Shown here piece after piece: positions 44,101 to 52,058 of a stretch of 64,000 nucleotides of DNA. The notes under the pieces were generated by a model that was given only the letters and a program-made list of their open reading frames with translations, did no database searches and was not told the origin of the DNA. Each line of letters opens with the position of its first letter. Within the stretch, counting starts at the first letter, position 1. A program made the position numbers and the translations under genes. Source of the DNA: an uncultured beta proteobacterium (GTDB lineage Bacteria; Pseudomonadota; Gammaproteobacteria; Burkholderiales; Burkholderiaceae_C); contig CAIQOO010000083.1 in assembly GCA_903873485.1 (NCBI GenBank), positions 1 through 64,000 of the forward strand, in the 5' to 3' direction.

Positions 44101-44684
44101 TAACCCAGGTCGAGCGCTGGCGTGCTGCCGGGCTGGAGCTGGCCGTCAGCGTCAATATGGGTACCCGCCAATTGCAGCAAGCCGATTTTGTGGACCGCCT
44201 GCAAGCGCTGCTGGCCCAGCATCCGCAGTTGCAGCCAAGCTGCCTGGAGCTGGAGATTTTGGAAACCAGCGCTTTAAGCGACATGGCGCAGGTATCCAAG
44301 GTGATAGCGGCCTGCGCGGCCATCGGTGTGGCGTTTGCACTCGACGACTTTGGCACCGGCTATTCGTCGCTGACTTACCTCAAGCGCCTGCGCGTTGGGC
44401 TGCTGAAAATCGACCAGAGCTTTGTCCGCGACATGCTCCACGACCCCGATGACCTGGCCATTTTGCAAGGCGTAATCAGCCTGGCTGCCGCCTTCAAGCG
44501 TCAGGTGATCGCCGAAGGAGTCGAGACGGTGGCACACGGCAGCGCGCTGCTGCAACTGGGCTGCGAACTGGCGCAAGGCTATGGCATTGCCCGACCCATG
44601 CCCGGCGACCAGTTGCCCGCCTGGGCGGCAAACTGGCAGCCGGATGCCGCCTGGCGCAGCGCTGGTGCGCCGGGCGCGCCCTGA
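41136..44684 (+). CDS. PAS/GAF-GGDEF-EAL cyclic-di-GMP protein (1182 aa)
   Basis: Multi-sensor protein that may both make and degrade cyclic-di-GMP. Order: N-terminal helix with V-H-Q-I-E-L-E-M-Q-N-E-E-L-R, PAS (about 70-195), PAS (about 200-325), GAF (about 330-480), two further PAS (about 490-720), GGDEF (motif R-I-G-G-D-E-F near residue 820) and EAL (G-A-E-A-L-I-R-W near 947, with D-D-F-G-T-G-Y-S-S-L). Both catalytic signatures are intact. No membrane segment is seen, so it is probably cytoplasmic. Its start overlaps the CheB-CheR fusion (ATGA). The first two sensory modules closely resemble those of the GGDEF protein at 54.5-57.6 kb. Confidence 0.93.
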   Translation: MNSINNQTPPDAAPASAEAGALRQKAEARWQKIVGTSAERVEDMTVAASHSLLQELRVHQIELEMQNEELRRAKLELENSRASYLSLYELAPVGYCSVSEAGLLQQANLTLANLLGVVRSKLRSSLFSSFVYKADQDRWYQLRAQLLETSAPQVIELRLRQTDGAPLWVHLSATVAQDDTVGRSLRVIVSDISARKQTEAALVESDARWKFAVDGLGDGLWDWHIQTGVAFYSQRYKAMFGYADADLGTTANEWSQRMHPDDAPGVMAALQPCFDGDADVASVEFRMLCKDGTWCWTLGRGMVMSRDAQGKALRMIGTNTDISERRQTAAVDQFLAQTFGDPQAEPFFVALARFLADSLQMDYVCVDRIDQDRLNATTLAALFDGKLVDNLSYALADTPCAEVVGQPVCCYAAQVCQRFPKDLLLQELQIESYIGATLWSHTGEPIGLIAMMGRHPLRNQVYAQTTLTRVAVRAAGELERLDAEAALRVSETRFRQLLNDIPLVSVQGYGADGITHFWNQASEHLYGYSAAEALGRSLFDTIIPAEMHEGVRLGMRQMFETAMPIPAGELSLRRKDGSRVDVFSSHAYVQVPGQAPEMFCVDVDLTERKQAQARLQLAASVFGHAREGITITDAQGRILEVNDAFTRITGYNRNEVIGQNPRILKSGRHEQAFYVAMWHELLSNGHWSGEIWNRRKDGEVYAELLTISAVHDSGGQIGQYVALFSDITAIKEHQSVLERLAHFDTLTQLPNRLLLSDRLQQGMAQALRRGQQLAVAYIDLDGFKSINDMHGHDAGDQVLMALANGMKDSLREGDTLARIGGDEFVAVLIDLDGSSACLPLLTRLLAAAAKPVVLGDHVPQVSASVGVTFYPQAHEVEADQLLRQADQAMYQAKLAGKNRYHLFDAAQDSSLREHHESLERIRRALELGEFVLYYQPKVNMKSGLVIGAEALIRWQHPQRGLLAPVEFLPVIEDHPLAVAVGEWVIDTALTQVERWRAAGLELAVSVNMGTRQLQQADFVDRLQALLAQHPQLQPSCLELEILETSALSDMAQVSKVIAACAAIGVAFALDDFGTGYSSLTYLKRLRVGLLKIDQSFVRDMLHDPDDLAILQGVISLAAAFKRQVIAEGVETVAHGSALLQLGCELAQGYGIARPMPGDQLPAWAANWQPDAAWRSAGAPGAP

Positions 44685-44733
44685 GCCGGTTTTGCCAGCG
44701 CGCTGCACGCGGTTGCAAAATGCTATTTTTAAT

Positions 44734-44770
44734 ATAGCTAGATACGCTTGACTGGCGTTGGCTAGAGGCC
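44734..44770 (+). repeat. Dispersed element copy G (diverged)
   Basis: ATAGCT, 17 nt, then GTTGGCTAGAGGCC, in which the AAGGGCT block has two or three changes. It precedes the tandem array directly, in the 473-bp gap between two cyclic-di-GMP genes. Confidence 0.7.
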
Positions 44771-44790
44771 AATTTTGTTCAAAGCATTAC

Positions 44791-44984
44791 CGTGTGCGGT
44801 GAGCTAATACCGTTCGCGGTGAGCTAATACCGTTCGCAGTGAGCTAATACCGTTCGCAGTGAGCTAATACCGTTCGCGGTGAGCTAATACCGTTCGCGGT
44901 GAGCTAATACCGTTCGCGGTGAGCTAATACCGTTCGCGGTGAGCTAATACCGTTCGCGGTGAGCTAATACCGTTCGCGGTGAGC
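44791..44984 (+). repeat. 20-bp tandem repeat array derived from a REP half-site
   Basis: Nine full units of CGTTCGCGGTGAGCTAATAC in direct succession (44791-44970) plus a partial tenth that changes into the REP arm (GAGCTTGTCGAA). The first unit is diverged (CGTGTGCGG) and units 3 and 4 have GCAGT for GCGGT; the other full units are identical. There are no spacers, so it is not CRISPR. It lies in the 473-bp gap between two cyclic-di-GMP genes, which otherwise holds no gene. Confidence 0.95.
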
Positions 44985-45042
44985 TTGTCGAACCGCAATT
45001 TTCAATTTTTACAAGCCCTTCGACAAGCTCAGGGCGAACGGG
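44971..45042. repeat. REP-like hairpin closing the tandem array
   Basis: The left arm is the partial tenth unit reading into GAGCTTGTCGAA (44971-44992); the right arm is CCCTTCGACAAGCTCAGGGC and onward (45016-45042). The left arm carries GCGG where the other copies have GCCC or GGGC, so that stem position is mispaired. Confidence 0.85.
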
Positions 45043-45157
45043 TTTGATTTGAATCGCACCGCTTAAGCGCTTGAGGATCGCTTGCAAGCGGCAACGGGAT
45101 GTATAGTCGAAAGTTCGCCAGAATCATCCGGCGTAGTCCGTCAAGGCGCTTGCATCC

Positions 45158-48100
45158 GTGTTCAGTTTTCAGCAATTTTTTGTCTCGGCCCCGGCCAATA
45201 ACCTGCTCTATGAGGGTTTTTACGATCCGGTGCTGGTTGGCTTTTCGGTGCTGGTGGCGGTGCTGGCGGCCTACGCAGCACTGCTGGTTTCCCAGCATGT
45301 CAGCCAGATCAGCGCGCCCGCCGCACGCCGGGTCTGGGTTGCCCTGGGCGGTTTGTGTCTCGGGGTTGGCATCTGGGCCATGCACTTTATTGGCATGCTG
45401 GCATTTAATTTGCCTTGCTCGACCAGCTATGACACCCGCTTGACGGTGCTGTCCACCGTGCCCGGCATTCTGGCCTGTGTGCTGGCGGTCAACATCATCA
45501 GCCGCCAACAGCTTGGCACCTGGCAGTTACTAAACGGCGGGCTGTTGATCGGGGCCGGTGTTGGCACCATGCATTACGTCGGCATGGCGGCGATGCGCAT
45601 CAACGGCTTTATTCGCTACAACCCCAGCCTGTTTGCGTTGTCGATCGGTGTCGCCGTGGTGCTGGCCTGCCTGGCACTGTGGCTCAAGTTCCGGCTGCAG
45701 GCCAGCAGCGCGCGCAGCCGGTTTGGCGTGACTGCCATCAGTGCTGGGGTGCTCGGTCTGGCGCTGTCGGGCATGCACTACACCGCCATGCTGGCGGCGT
45801 ATTTTGTGCGGGATGATGCGGTGGCGCCAGATGCCGGGCTGCAGCCGTCTTTGCTGGCGGTGATCGTGTTGCTGACTTCTGGCCTGATCATTGTGGCCAC
45901 GGTTCTTGCCACCTATGTCGAACTGCCCCGTCTGGTGTCATTCAAGCGGTCTTTGCGGGTCATCAGCTTGCTCGCCCTGGGCTGGATTGCCTTGGTCTGG
46001 CTGGGCACCGACAACTACTACAGCAAACTGTCGCGGCAGTACTACCGGCAACAGTCGGAACTCGCGCGCATGCAAATCGACCATCTCGCCAGCAGCATCG
46101 AACAAAATTTGCAGGTGCTCAAAGGCATGCCGCTGCTGCTGGCGCAGCACCCGCAAATGCAGGCCGGGCTGCGCCGTTTTGGCGCAACGGCCAGGCCATC
46201 GCCGCTGGCGCTGGCCCAGCGTCAGGCCGCCTGGCGCGCCGACCGGTCGCTGGCCGCCAGCAACCGGCTGCTAGCGCAATGGGCGACCCAGTTGGGCGCC
46301 GATGTGATCTGGCTGATGAATGCCGCCGGTGACTGTGTGGCCGCTAGCAACAGTGACACCGCTGCCAGCTTTGTCGGCGGCAATTTTGCCGACCGCGACT
46401 ACTTTGTCGCCGCCCGCAACGGCCTGCGCGGCCAGCAATACGCCTTTGGTCGCGCCAGCAGCCTGCCCGGGCTGTATTACGCCGATCCGGTGCTGCTGGC
46501 CGGACAGTTTGTCGGTGCCGTGGTGGTCAAGCGCAATATTGCCAACTTGTCGGGCTGGAGCCGCCAATTGCAGGCTTTTTTGACCGATGCCAACGATGTG
46601 GTGATTCTGGCCAGCGACAAGGACTGGGAAAACCGCTCGCTGCCCGCTGCCCGCGTCAGCCAACTCAGCGCGCCCAGCCGCCTGGCGCAATACCGCCAGA
46701 GCGACTTTGAGACCCTGCGCATTGCGGCCTGGGGCCAGCATCCCGACTACCCTGCGGCCAAGCTGGTAGGCCCCGGCCCGCAGCCCTGGCTGCTGCTATC
46801 CAAACCGGTGGCAGACGGCACCCTGCAGGTGCATCTGGCCTATCCGCTGGAGGAACTGGTGCATCACGACAGCGAACGGCTCTGGCTGTTTTGCCTGCTG
46901 GCAGCGGCGGGCAGCCTGCTGATCATGGCTGCCTCGGTGGCGGTGGTTTATTTGCGCGAATCAGGCCGGATGCAGGCCGAGCACCGGGTCGCGGCCACGG
47001 CTTTCGAGAGTCAGCAGGGCATGCTGATCACCGATGAAAACCAGAGCATTCTGCGGGTCAACCAGGCCTTTACCGACATCACCGGTTTCAGCGCCGGTGA
47101 CGTGATGGGAAAGAACCCCAGATTGCTGCAATCGGGGCAACATGATGCAGGTTTTTATGCCACTGTCTGGGACAGCATCGCGCGCACCGGTTCCTGGCAG
47201 GGTGAAATCTGGAGCCAGCGCAAGAATGGCGAAGTTTTTCCCGAATGGCTGCTGATCACCGCTGCCAAAGACGACAGCGGCAAGATTACCCACTATGTCG
47301 GCACGCTGGCCGACATCACCGAACGTAAAGAAGCCGAAAAAGAGATCAACAACCTGGCTTTCTTTGACCCGCTGACCGGTCTGCCCAATCGCCGCTTGCT
47401 GCTCGACCGGCTCAGGCAAGCCATGGCCTTGAGCGCGCGCACCGGACATTTTGGCGCGCTGCTGTTCATTGACCTGGACAACTTCAAGAACCTCAACGAC
47501 AGCCGTGGTCACCAGGTTGGCGATGTGTTGCTGCAGCAGGTGGCCGATCGACTGAAAACCTGCACCCGCGACGGCGACACCACGGCCCGCCTGGGCGGCG
47601 ACGAGTTTGTCGTGATGCTGGAAAACATGAGCTTTGACACCCAGGAGGCGGCAGAGCAGGCCCGGGTGGTCGGTGACAAGGTGCTGACCAGCCTGAACCA
47701 AAGCTACCAACTGGCCGGCTCGGCCCATCACAGCACGCCCAGCATTGGAGTGGCGATGTTTTCCGGCCAGCAGTTGGGCATCGACGAGTTGCTCAAGCGC
47801 GCCGATCTGGCGATGTACCAGGCCAAGGCGGCAGGCCGCAACACGCTGCGCTTTTTTGACCCCGAACTGCAGGCGGCCAGCGTCACCCGCGCCGCCCTTG
47901 AAGACGACTTGCGCAACGCGGTGCAAAAAGGTCAGTTTGTGCTGTATTACCAGGCGCAAGTGGTCAACGATGGCCGTCTGACCGGGGCCGAGGTGCTGCT
48001 GCGCTGGCAGCATCCCCAGCGTGGCATGGTGTCGCCGGCCGAATTCATCCCGCTGGCCGAAGAGTCCGGCCTGATTCTGCCGCTGGGCCAATGGGTGCTG

Positions 48101-48643
48101 CAAACCGCCTGCGCCCAACTGGCAGCCTGGGCCGGGCAGGAGCGGCTGGCACACCTGAGCGTCTCGGTCAATGTCAGCGCCCGCCAGTTCCGCCAGCCCG
48201 ACTTTGTCGATCAGGTGGTGTCGATCCTGGATATCTCCGGCGCCCGCCCGCAGCGGCTCAAGCTGGAGCTGACCGAGAGCATGCTGGTCAGCGATGTCGA
48301 AGACATCATCGGCAAGATGACCGCCCTCAAGGAGATCGGCGTCGGTTTCTCGCTGGATGACTTTGGCACCGGTTACTCGTCGCTGTCGTATCTGAAGCGG
48401 CTGCCGCTCGATCAGCTCAAGATTGACCAGAGTTTTGTCAAAAATATCCTGACCGATCCTAACGATGCGTCGATTGCCAAAATGGTCATCGCGCTGGCCG
48501 AGAGCATGGGGCTGTCGGTGATCGCCGAAGGGGTCGAACTTGATGCCCAGCGGGCTTTTCTGGCGCGGCTCGGTTGCCGGGCTTACCAGGGTTATCTGTT
48601 TGGCCGGCCGTTGCCGCTGGATCGCTTTGAAGACATGATGTGA
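45158..48643 (+). CDS. MHYT-sensor PAS-GGDEF-EAL protein (1161 aa)
   Basis: Membrane sensor with cyclic-di-GMP domains. The N-terminal MHYT domain has seven predicted helices and the repeated metal motifs M-H-F-I-G-M, M-H-Y-V-G-M and M-H-Y-T-A-M, thought to bind copper and sense a diatomic gas or redox. A periplasmic Cache-like region (about 290-570) follows, flanked by membrane helices, then PAS (about 600-725), GGDEF (L-G-G-D-E-F near 812) and EAL (about 900-1155). The EAL signature reads E-V-L; the metal Glu and D-D-F-G-T-G-Y-S-S-L remain, so phosphodiesterase activity is still likely. It uses a GTG start at 45158 with AAGGCG upstream; no better ATG precedes the first helix. Confidence 0.9.
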   Translation: MFSFQQFFVSAPANNLLYEGFYDPVLVGFSVLVAVLAAYAALLVSQHVSQISAPAARRVWVALGGLCLGVGIWAMHFIGMLAFNLPCSTSYDTRLTVLSTVPGILACVLAVNIISRQQLGTWQLLNGGLLIGAGVGTMHYVGMAAMRINGFIRYNPSLFALSIGVAVVLACLALWLKFRLQASSARSRFGVTAISAGVLGLALSGMHYTAMLAAYFVRDDAVAPDAGLQPSLLAVIVLLTSGLIIVATVLATYVELPRLVSFKRSLRVISLLALGWIALVWLGTDNYYSKLSRQYYRQQSELARMQIDHLASSIEQNLQVLKGMPLLLAQHPQMQAGLRRFGATARPSPLALAQRQAAWRADRSLAASNRLLAQWATQLGADVIWLMNAAGDCVAASNSDTAASFVGGNFADRDYFVAARNGLRGQQYAFGRASSLPGLYYADPVLLAGQFVGAVVVKRNIANLSGWSRQLQAFLTDANDVVILASDKDWENRSLPAARVSQLSAPSRLAQYRQSDFETLRIAAWGQHPDYPAAKLVGPGPQPWLLLSKPVADGTLQVHLAYPLEELVHHDSERLWLFCLLAAAGSLLIMAASVAVVYLRESGRMQAEHRVAATAFESQQGMLITDENQSILRVNQAFTDITGFSAGDVMGKNPRLLQSGQHDAGFYATVWDSIARTGSWQGEIWSQRKNGEVFPEWLLITAAKDDSGKITHYVGTLADITERKEAEKEINNLAFFDPLTGLPNRRLLLDRLRQAMALSARTGHFGALLFIDLDNFKNLNDSRGHQVGDVLLQQVADRLKTCTRDGDTTARLGGDEFVVMLENMSFDTQEAAEQARVVGDKVLTSLNQSYQLAGSAHHSTPSIGVAMFSGQQLGIDELLKRADLAMYQAKAAGRNTLRFFDPELQAASVTRAALEDDLRNAVQKGQFVLYYQAQVVNDGRLTGAEVLLRWQHPQRGMVSPAEFIPLAEESGLILPLGQWVLQTACAQLAAWAGQERLAHLSVSVNVSARQFRQPDFVDQVVSILDISGARPQRLKLELTESMLVSDVEDIIGKMTALKEIGVGFSLDDFGTGYSSLSYLKRLPLDQLKIDQSFVKNILTDPNDASIAKMVIALAESMGLSVIAEGVELDAQRAFLARLGCRAYQGYLFGRPLPLDRFEDMM

Positions 48644-48661
48644 GCGCCGACAATCGCACCC

Positions 48662-49609
48662 ATGCATCTGATCATTCCGTTCGCCGCCAGCCCCGGCTGG
48701 GCCGACCAGTCCGCCTTGCCGGCGCTCAAGCTGCCACACCTGCAACAACTGCTGCGCCAGCTTGGCCCGCTGCCCGCCGACTGCGGCGACGCGATGAGCC
48801 TGTCGCCGCCGCATGAACGTGCGCTGGCGCGTGCCTTGGGTCTGCCAACCGATGACGGCCTGATTCCCTGGGCGGCGCTGCAGGCCCGCCAACGCCCGGA
48901 GCTGCGCCAGCCGGGTGCGGCCTGGGCTTTCATCACGCTGTGCCATTGGCAGCTCAACAGCCACCATGTGGCAATGGGCCACCTGCCGCTGCCCGACCTG
49001 GGCGGCGCTGAGTCGGATGACTTGCTGGCCGCCATGCGCGGGTATTTTGAAGAAGACGGGATACTACTTTTCCCGGACCAGCCGGGGCGCTGGCTGGCAC
49101 AGGGCGATCTGTTTGCCGGGCTGGCCAGTGCCGCCACCGACCGGGTGGTCGGCCGCAGCCTGGAAGCCTGGATGCCCCGGTCAGCCCAGGCAGCACCGTT
49201 GCGCCGCCTGCAAAACGAGATGCAGATGCTGCTCTACACCCACCCGGTCAACGATGCGCGCGCGGCGCGCGGCCTGCCAGCAGTCAATTCGTTCTGGCTC
49301 AGTGGCACCGGTGCCCTGCCAGTTGGCTACCAAATGCCCGATGCAAGCTGCCAGCCGACGGTCATCGACACCCTGCGCCAGCCAGCGCTGACGCAAGACT
49401 GGGCCGTCTGGCAGCAGGCCTGGCAGACGCTGGATGCCAGCCAGATCGCGCCGCTGCGCCAGGTCCACCGCAGCGGTCAGCCGCTGCAGATCACCCTGTG
49501 CGGTGAACAGGGCAGCCAAAGCTGGCACACCCGGCCACTCTCGGCCTGGCAAAAAGTCAAGCATCTTTTTGGCTCGCAGCCCTTGTCCAGCCTGCTTGAA
49601 CAGCTATAA
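48662..49609 (+). CDS. RpfE-like / phosphoglycerate-mutase-like protein of unknown function (315 aa)
   Basis: Matches the family annotated either as RpfE-type regulatory protein or as a phosphoglycerate mutase homologue that is found next to recJ in beta- and gammaproteobacteria. Recognisable stretches are M-H-L-I-I-P-F-A at the start, A-W-A-F-I-T-L-C-H-W-Q, D-G-I-L-L-F-P-D-Q-P-G-R-W-L-A and Q-N-E-M-Q-M-L-L-Y-T-H-P-V-N-D-A-R. I see no phosphatase-superfamily metal motif, so the mutase name is doubtful. recJ is 3 kb away here with four genes between. A dispersed repeat overlaps the 3' end and provides the stop codon. Confidence 0.7.
   Translation: MHLIIPFAASPGWADQSALPALKLPHLQQLLRQLGPLPADCGDAMSLSPPHERALARALGLPTDDGLIPWAALQARQRPELRQPGAAWAFITLCHWQLNSHHVAMGHLPLPDLGGAESDDLLAAMRGYFEEDGILLFPDQPGRWLAQGDLFAGLASAATDRVVGRSLEAWMPRSAQAAPLRRLQNEMQMLLYTHPVNDARAARGLPAVNSFWLSGTGALPVGYQMPDASCQPTVIDTLRQPALTQDWAVWQQAWQTLDASQIAPLRQVHRSGQPLQITLCGEQGSQSWHTRPLSAWQKVKHLFGSQPLSSLLEQL
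49571..49607 (-). repeat. Dispersed element copy M at the 3' end of the rpfE-like gene
   Basis: Minus-strand ATAGCT, 17 nt, AAGGGCTGCGAGCC. It codes for the last residues S-Q-P-L-S-S-L-L-E-Q-L of the host gene and gives the T of its stop codon. Confidence 0.7.
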
Positions 49610-49655
49610 AAAACATAGTATTGACGGTTTCTCATTTCCGCCTTGAGACCACACC

Positions 49656-51014
49656 GTGCCGCGCCACCTGCTCTATCTGATCGTTTTCATTGAAGGCTTT
49701 TGCTCGCTGGGGGCCGAAGTGATTGCGCTGCGTCGGCTGCTGCCGCATGTCGGCAGCGCGATTGTGGTCACGGCACCGACCATCGGCTTGTTTTTGCTGG
49801 CGCTGGCGCTGGGCTACGCAGCGGGGGCACGGGTTGCCACGCGCTATGCCGAGGTGGTGGCACGCAATTTTCAGATGGCAGCACTGCTGGCGGGGCTGGG
49901 GCTGGCACGGGTCACGGTCGATGGCCTGTTTGCTGCTGTCCAGCCAAGCTGGGCTGCCAGCCTGTTGCTGATCGGCGGCGTGTTGTGCCCGCTGGCCTGG
50001 CTGCTCGGGCAAACCGTGCCGGTGCTGACCAACCTGCTGCAACACACACGCACCGGTGAGGCCAGCGGTTATGCGCTGTACTGGTCCACGCTGGGCTCTT
50101 TTCTGGGTTCGGTCAGCCTGTCGCTGCTGGTGATGCAATGGCTTGGGGTGTCAGCAGCGGTGCTGGTGTGTGCGTTGCTGCTGGCGCTGGGCAGCCTGCT
50201 GCTGCAACCCCCTGGCAAACCCTGGCCGTTATTGATGTCAGCCAAAGTGCTGGCCATCGGGCTGGCGAGCAGCTTGGCCCACCTGTATCCGGCGCATCAA
50301 GTGATTGACACCGCCTATGCCGACTACCGCATCGAGCCGCTCAACCGGCCCGGCGACATCAATATGCGCGCCTTTCTGATCAACAACTCGCTGGCTTCGC
50401 TGATCGACGACAGCCAGCCACCGCAATACGCCCGCTACATCCAACATCTGCGCCAGATCATCCTGAATGAACTGGGCCTGTCGGCAAAAGACATTCTGGT
50501 GCTCGGCGCTGGCGGCTTTACCCTGTCGCACCAGGAGCCGAGCAACCGCTATACCTATGTGGACATTGACCCGCAGATCCGCGCCATTGCCGAGCAGCGG
50601 TTTTTAAAGCAGCCGATTCAAGGCAGCCTGATCGAAGACGATGCGCGCCGCTTTGTTCGCCACACCAGTCGGCGGTTTGACGCGGTGGTGGTCGATGTTT
50701 TCAGCAGCCACAGCTCGATTCCCAGCCACCTGATCACGCGCGAGTTCTGGCAAGACACCCGGCGCACCCTGAACCCGCAAGGGGTGCTGCTGATCAACCT
50801 GATTCTGGATGGCCGGCTGGAAACGCCCTACGCGCGCAACCTGCTGGCCACCATCGAGAGCGTTTATGGCCGCTGCGCAGTAGAAGTGCTGCACAAATCC
50901 AAACCCTTGAGCAATGTGATTGTCAGTTGCTACCACAGCAGCAAGGCCGGGCCGGTCACACCCTACACCGACGAGCAGAACCGTGCGGATTTGGACCGAG
51001 CTAGCGCGGACTAA
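49656..51014 (+). CDS. Membrane-fused spermidine-synthase-like protein (452 aa)
   Basis: An N-terminal membrane half (about residues 1-200, six or seven helices, starting L-I-V-F-I-E-G-F-C-S-L-G-A-E-V-I) is joined to a spermidine-synthase-fold half with a SAM-type nucleotide motif (I-L-V-L-G-A-G-G-F-T-L), Y-V-D-I-D-P-Q-I and D-A-R-R-F-V followed by D-A-V-V-V-D-V-F. Such fused proteins are widespread; whether they make polyamines is unclear. GTG start at 49656. Not close to the polyamine operon at 16-26 kb. Confidence 0.82.
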   Translation: MPRHLLYLIVFIEGFCSLGAEVIALRRLLPHVGSAIVVTAPTIGLFLLALALGYAAGARVATRYAEVVARNFQMAALLAGLGLARVTVDGLFAAVQPSWAASLLLIGGVLCPLAWLLGQTVPVLTNLLQHTRTGEASGYALYWSTLGSFLGSVSLSLLVMQWLGVSAAVLVCALLLALGSLLLQPPGKPWPLLMSAKVLAIGLASSLAHLYPAHQVIDTAYADYRIEPLNRPGDINMRAFLINNSLASLIDDSQPPQYARYIQHLRQIILNELGLSAKDILVLGAGGFTLSHQEPSNRYTYVDIDPQIRAIAEQRFLKQPIQGSLIEDDARRFVRHTSRRFDAVVVDVFSSHSSIPSHLITREFWQDTRRTLNPQGVLLINLILDGRLETPYARNLLATIESVYGRCAVEVLHKSKPLSNVIVSCYHSSKAGPVTPYTDEQNRADLDRASAD

Positions 51015-51033
51015 AGGCTAACCGGGTGCAGGG

Positions 51034-51282
51034 CTAGGCAGCCACCCGGTCTTCTTCGTTGACGAAAACGGGTTTATAGAACTTGCGCCGCCACTTGTTG
51101 GCGTATTGCCCATCATCCTGATAGTAAACAGTTGTTCCTCCAAAAAGCGCAGTAACCATAGTCCCCAGCCATTTTTCACTTGACATCCCGTCGGTCTCAA
51201 GAATTTTTGCCAATTCTTGACGCAACTCTGGCAAGGTGTTGCAGTGCTCATAAAGAGCCTCAACTCTCGGATCTTTGCTCAT
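51034..51282 (-). CDS. Small hypothetical protein, partner of the HEVGH metalloprotein (82 aa)
   Basis: Not recognised. It starts MSKDPRVEALYEHCNTLPEL, is acidic and mostly helical in appearance, and has no membrane segment. Its ATG overlaps the stop of the metalloprotein gene (ATGA) and has GGAAGG six bases before it, so the pair is translated together. An ATG two codons earlier is too close to that site. The pair is less GC-rich than its surroundings. It could be an immunity or regulatory partner, or a phage remnant; none of this is shown. Confidence 0.65.
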   Translation of the reverse strand: MSKDPRVEALYEHCNTLPELRQELAKILETDGMSSEKWLGTMVTALFGGTTVYYQDDGQYANKWRRKFYKPVFVNEEDRVAA

Positions 51283-51914
51283 AACCATCCTTCCAAAGAA
51301 AAAGCACGATCAATTTCGGTCGTGATAGGCTCAAAATCTTTCGCCGTCCAGTGTCCAGCTTCTATAAATGTCGCATTTCTTGATGTCCTGGAAACAACCC
51401 ATTGAGCATAGGCTCTTGCCCAAATTTCAGGCGGATCAAGAATGTAATCTCTGATGTCCGCTGTCGGTATTGCTCGCCATTCGTCTGCCGCTCGGCTTGC
51501 CATTGCCTTTGAAACAACACGAGTTAAACGACCTGCAACATTCTTTGACTCATACATCTGCCCGTGTCCAAATGCGTGCAAATCCAATAAATGACCTACC
51601 TCATGCAGCATCGTGTCCAGCGGCCCATGTCCAAGACCAATCAGGATGCGGTTCAAACTTGGCTCATATTCACCATGGACATCGTTCTTTTGCATCAGCT
51701 TGATCGTTGTTCTTGGTAATCTGCCATCGTCGTGTGCCGCATCAATAGCCGCCAGCGCTCTACGAATTGGATCATATGCAGCAGACTCTGGAACGTCAAT
51801 CGAATGACTGACCGGCTTGATCCGAAACTTTGCTGTCGTTGCCATTTGGTCATTCATTGCGTCTTGCAGATGTGCTGATTTTATCTTTGAGCTTGTCGAT
51901 TCAACCACCCCCAT
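51279..51914 (-). CDS. Putative zinc metallopeptidase-like protein with HEVGH motif (up to 211 aa)
   Basis: The sequence D-T-M-L-H-E-V-G-H-L-L-D-L-H-A-F-G is a classic HExxH zinc site in a helix, and a later segment P-P-E-I-W-A-R-A-Y-A-Q-W-V could carry the third-ligand Glu. The arrangement recalls the metallopeptidase-like C-terminal region of phage head-morphogenesis (Mu gpF/SPP1 gp7-type) proteins, in which an H-E-x-G-H helix is followed by S/P-E-x-x-A-R-A; this is from memory. The start is uncertain: ATG at 51914, 51857 or 51845, none with a strong ribosome site. The stop overlaps the small partner gene. Lower GC than its neighbours suggests acquired DNA between rpfE and recJ. Confidence 0.6.
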   Translation of the reverse strand: MGVVESTSSKIKSAHLQDAMNDQMATTAKFRIKPVSHSIDVPESAAYDPIRRALAAIDAAHDDGRLPRTTIKLMQKNDVHGEYEPSLNRILIGLGHGPLDTMLHEVGHLLDLHAFGHGQMYESKNVAGRLTRVVSKAMASRAADEWRAIPTADIRDYILDPPEIWARAYAQWVVSRTSRNATFIEAGHWTAKDFEPITTEIDRAFSLEGWL

Positions 51915-52058
51915 CTGCACCGGCACCGGTGCCCAATCAGGCTACCCCAGCCGCAACGCATGCGACCAGTCAGGAAGCGGAGGTCTTTGCCGCAGCGCAG
52001 TTGGCCTCGAACCGCCCGCATAATCAGCAACCGTTTCACTTTAAAGAAGGCCACCAGC

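Noticed and set aside
44791-44990. CRISPR array
   Set aside because: The 20-bp units are directly adjacent without spacers, and no cas genes are seen.
48662-49609. Phosphoglycerate mutase
   Set aside because: No metal-binding or phospho-serine motif of either mutase type is visible; only the family annotation carries this name.
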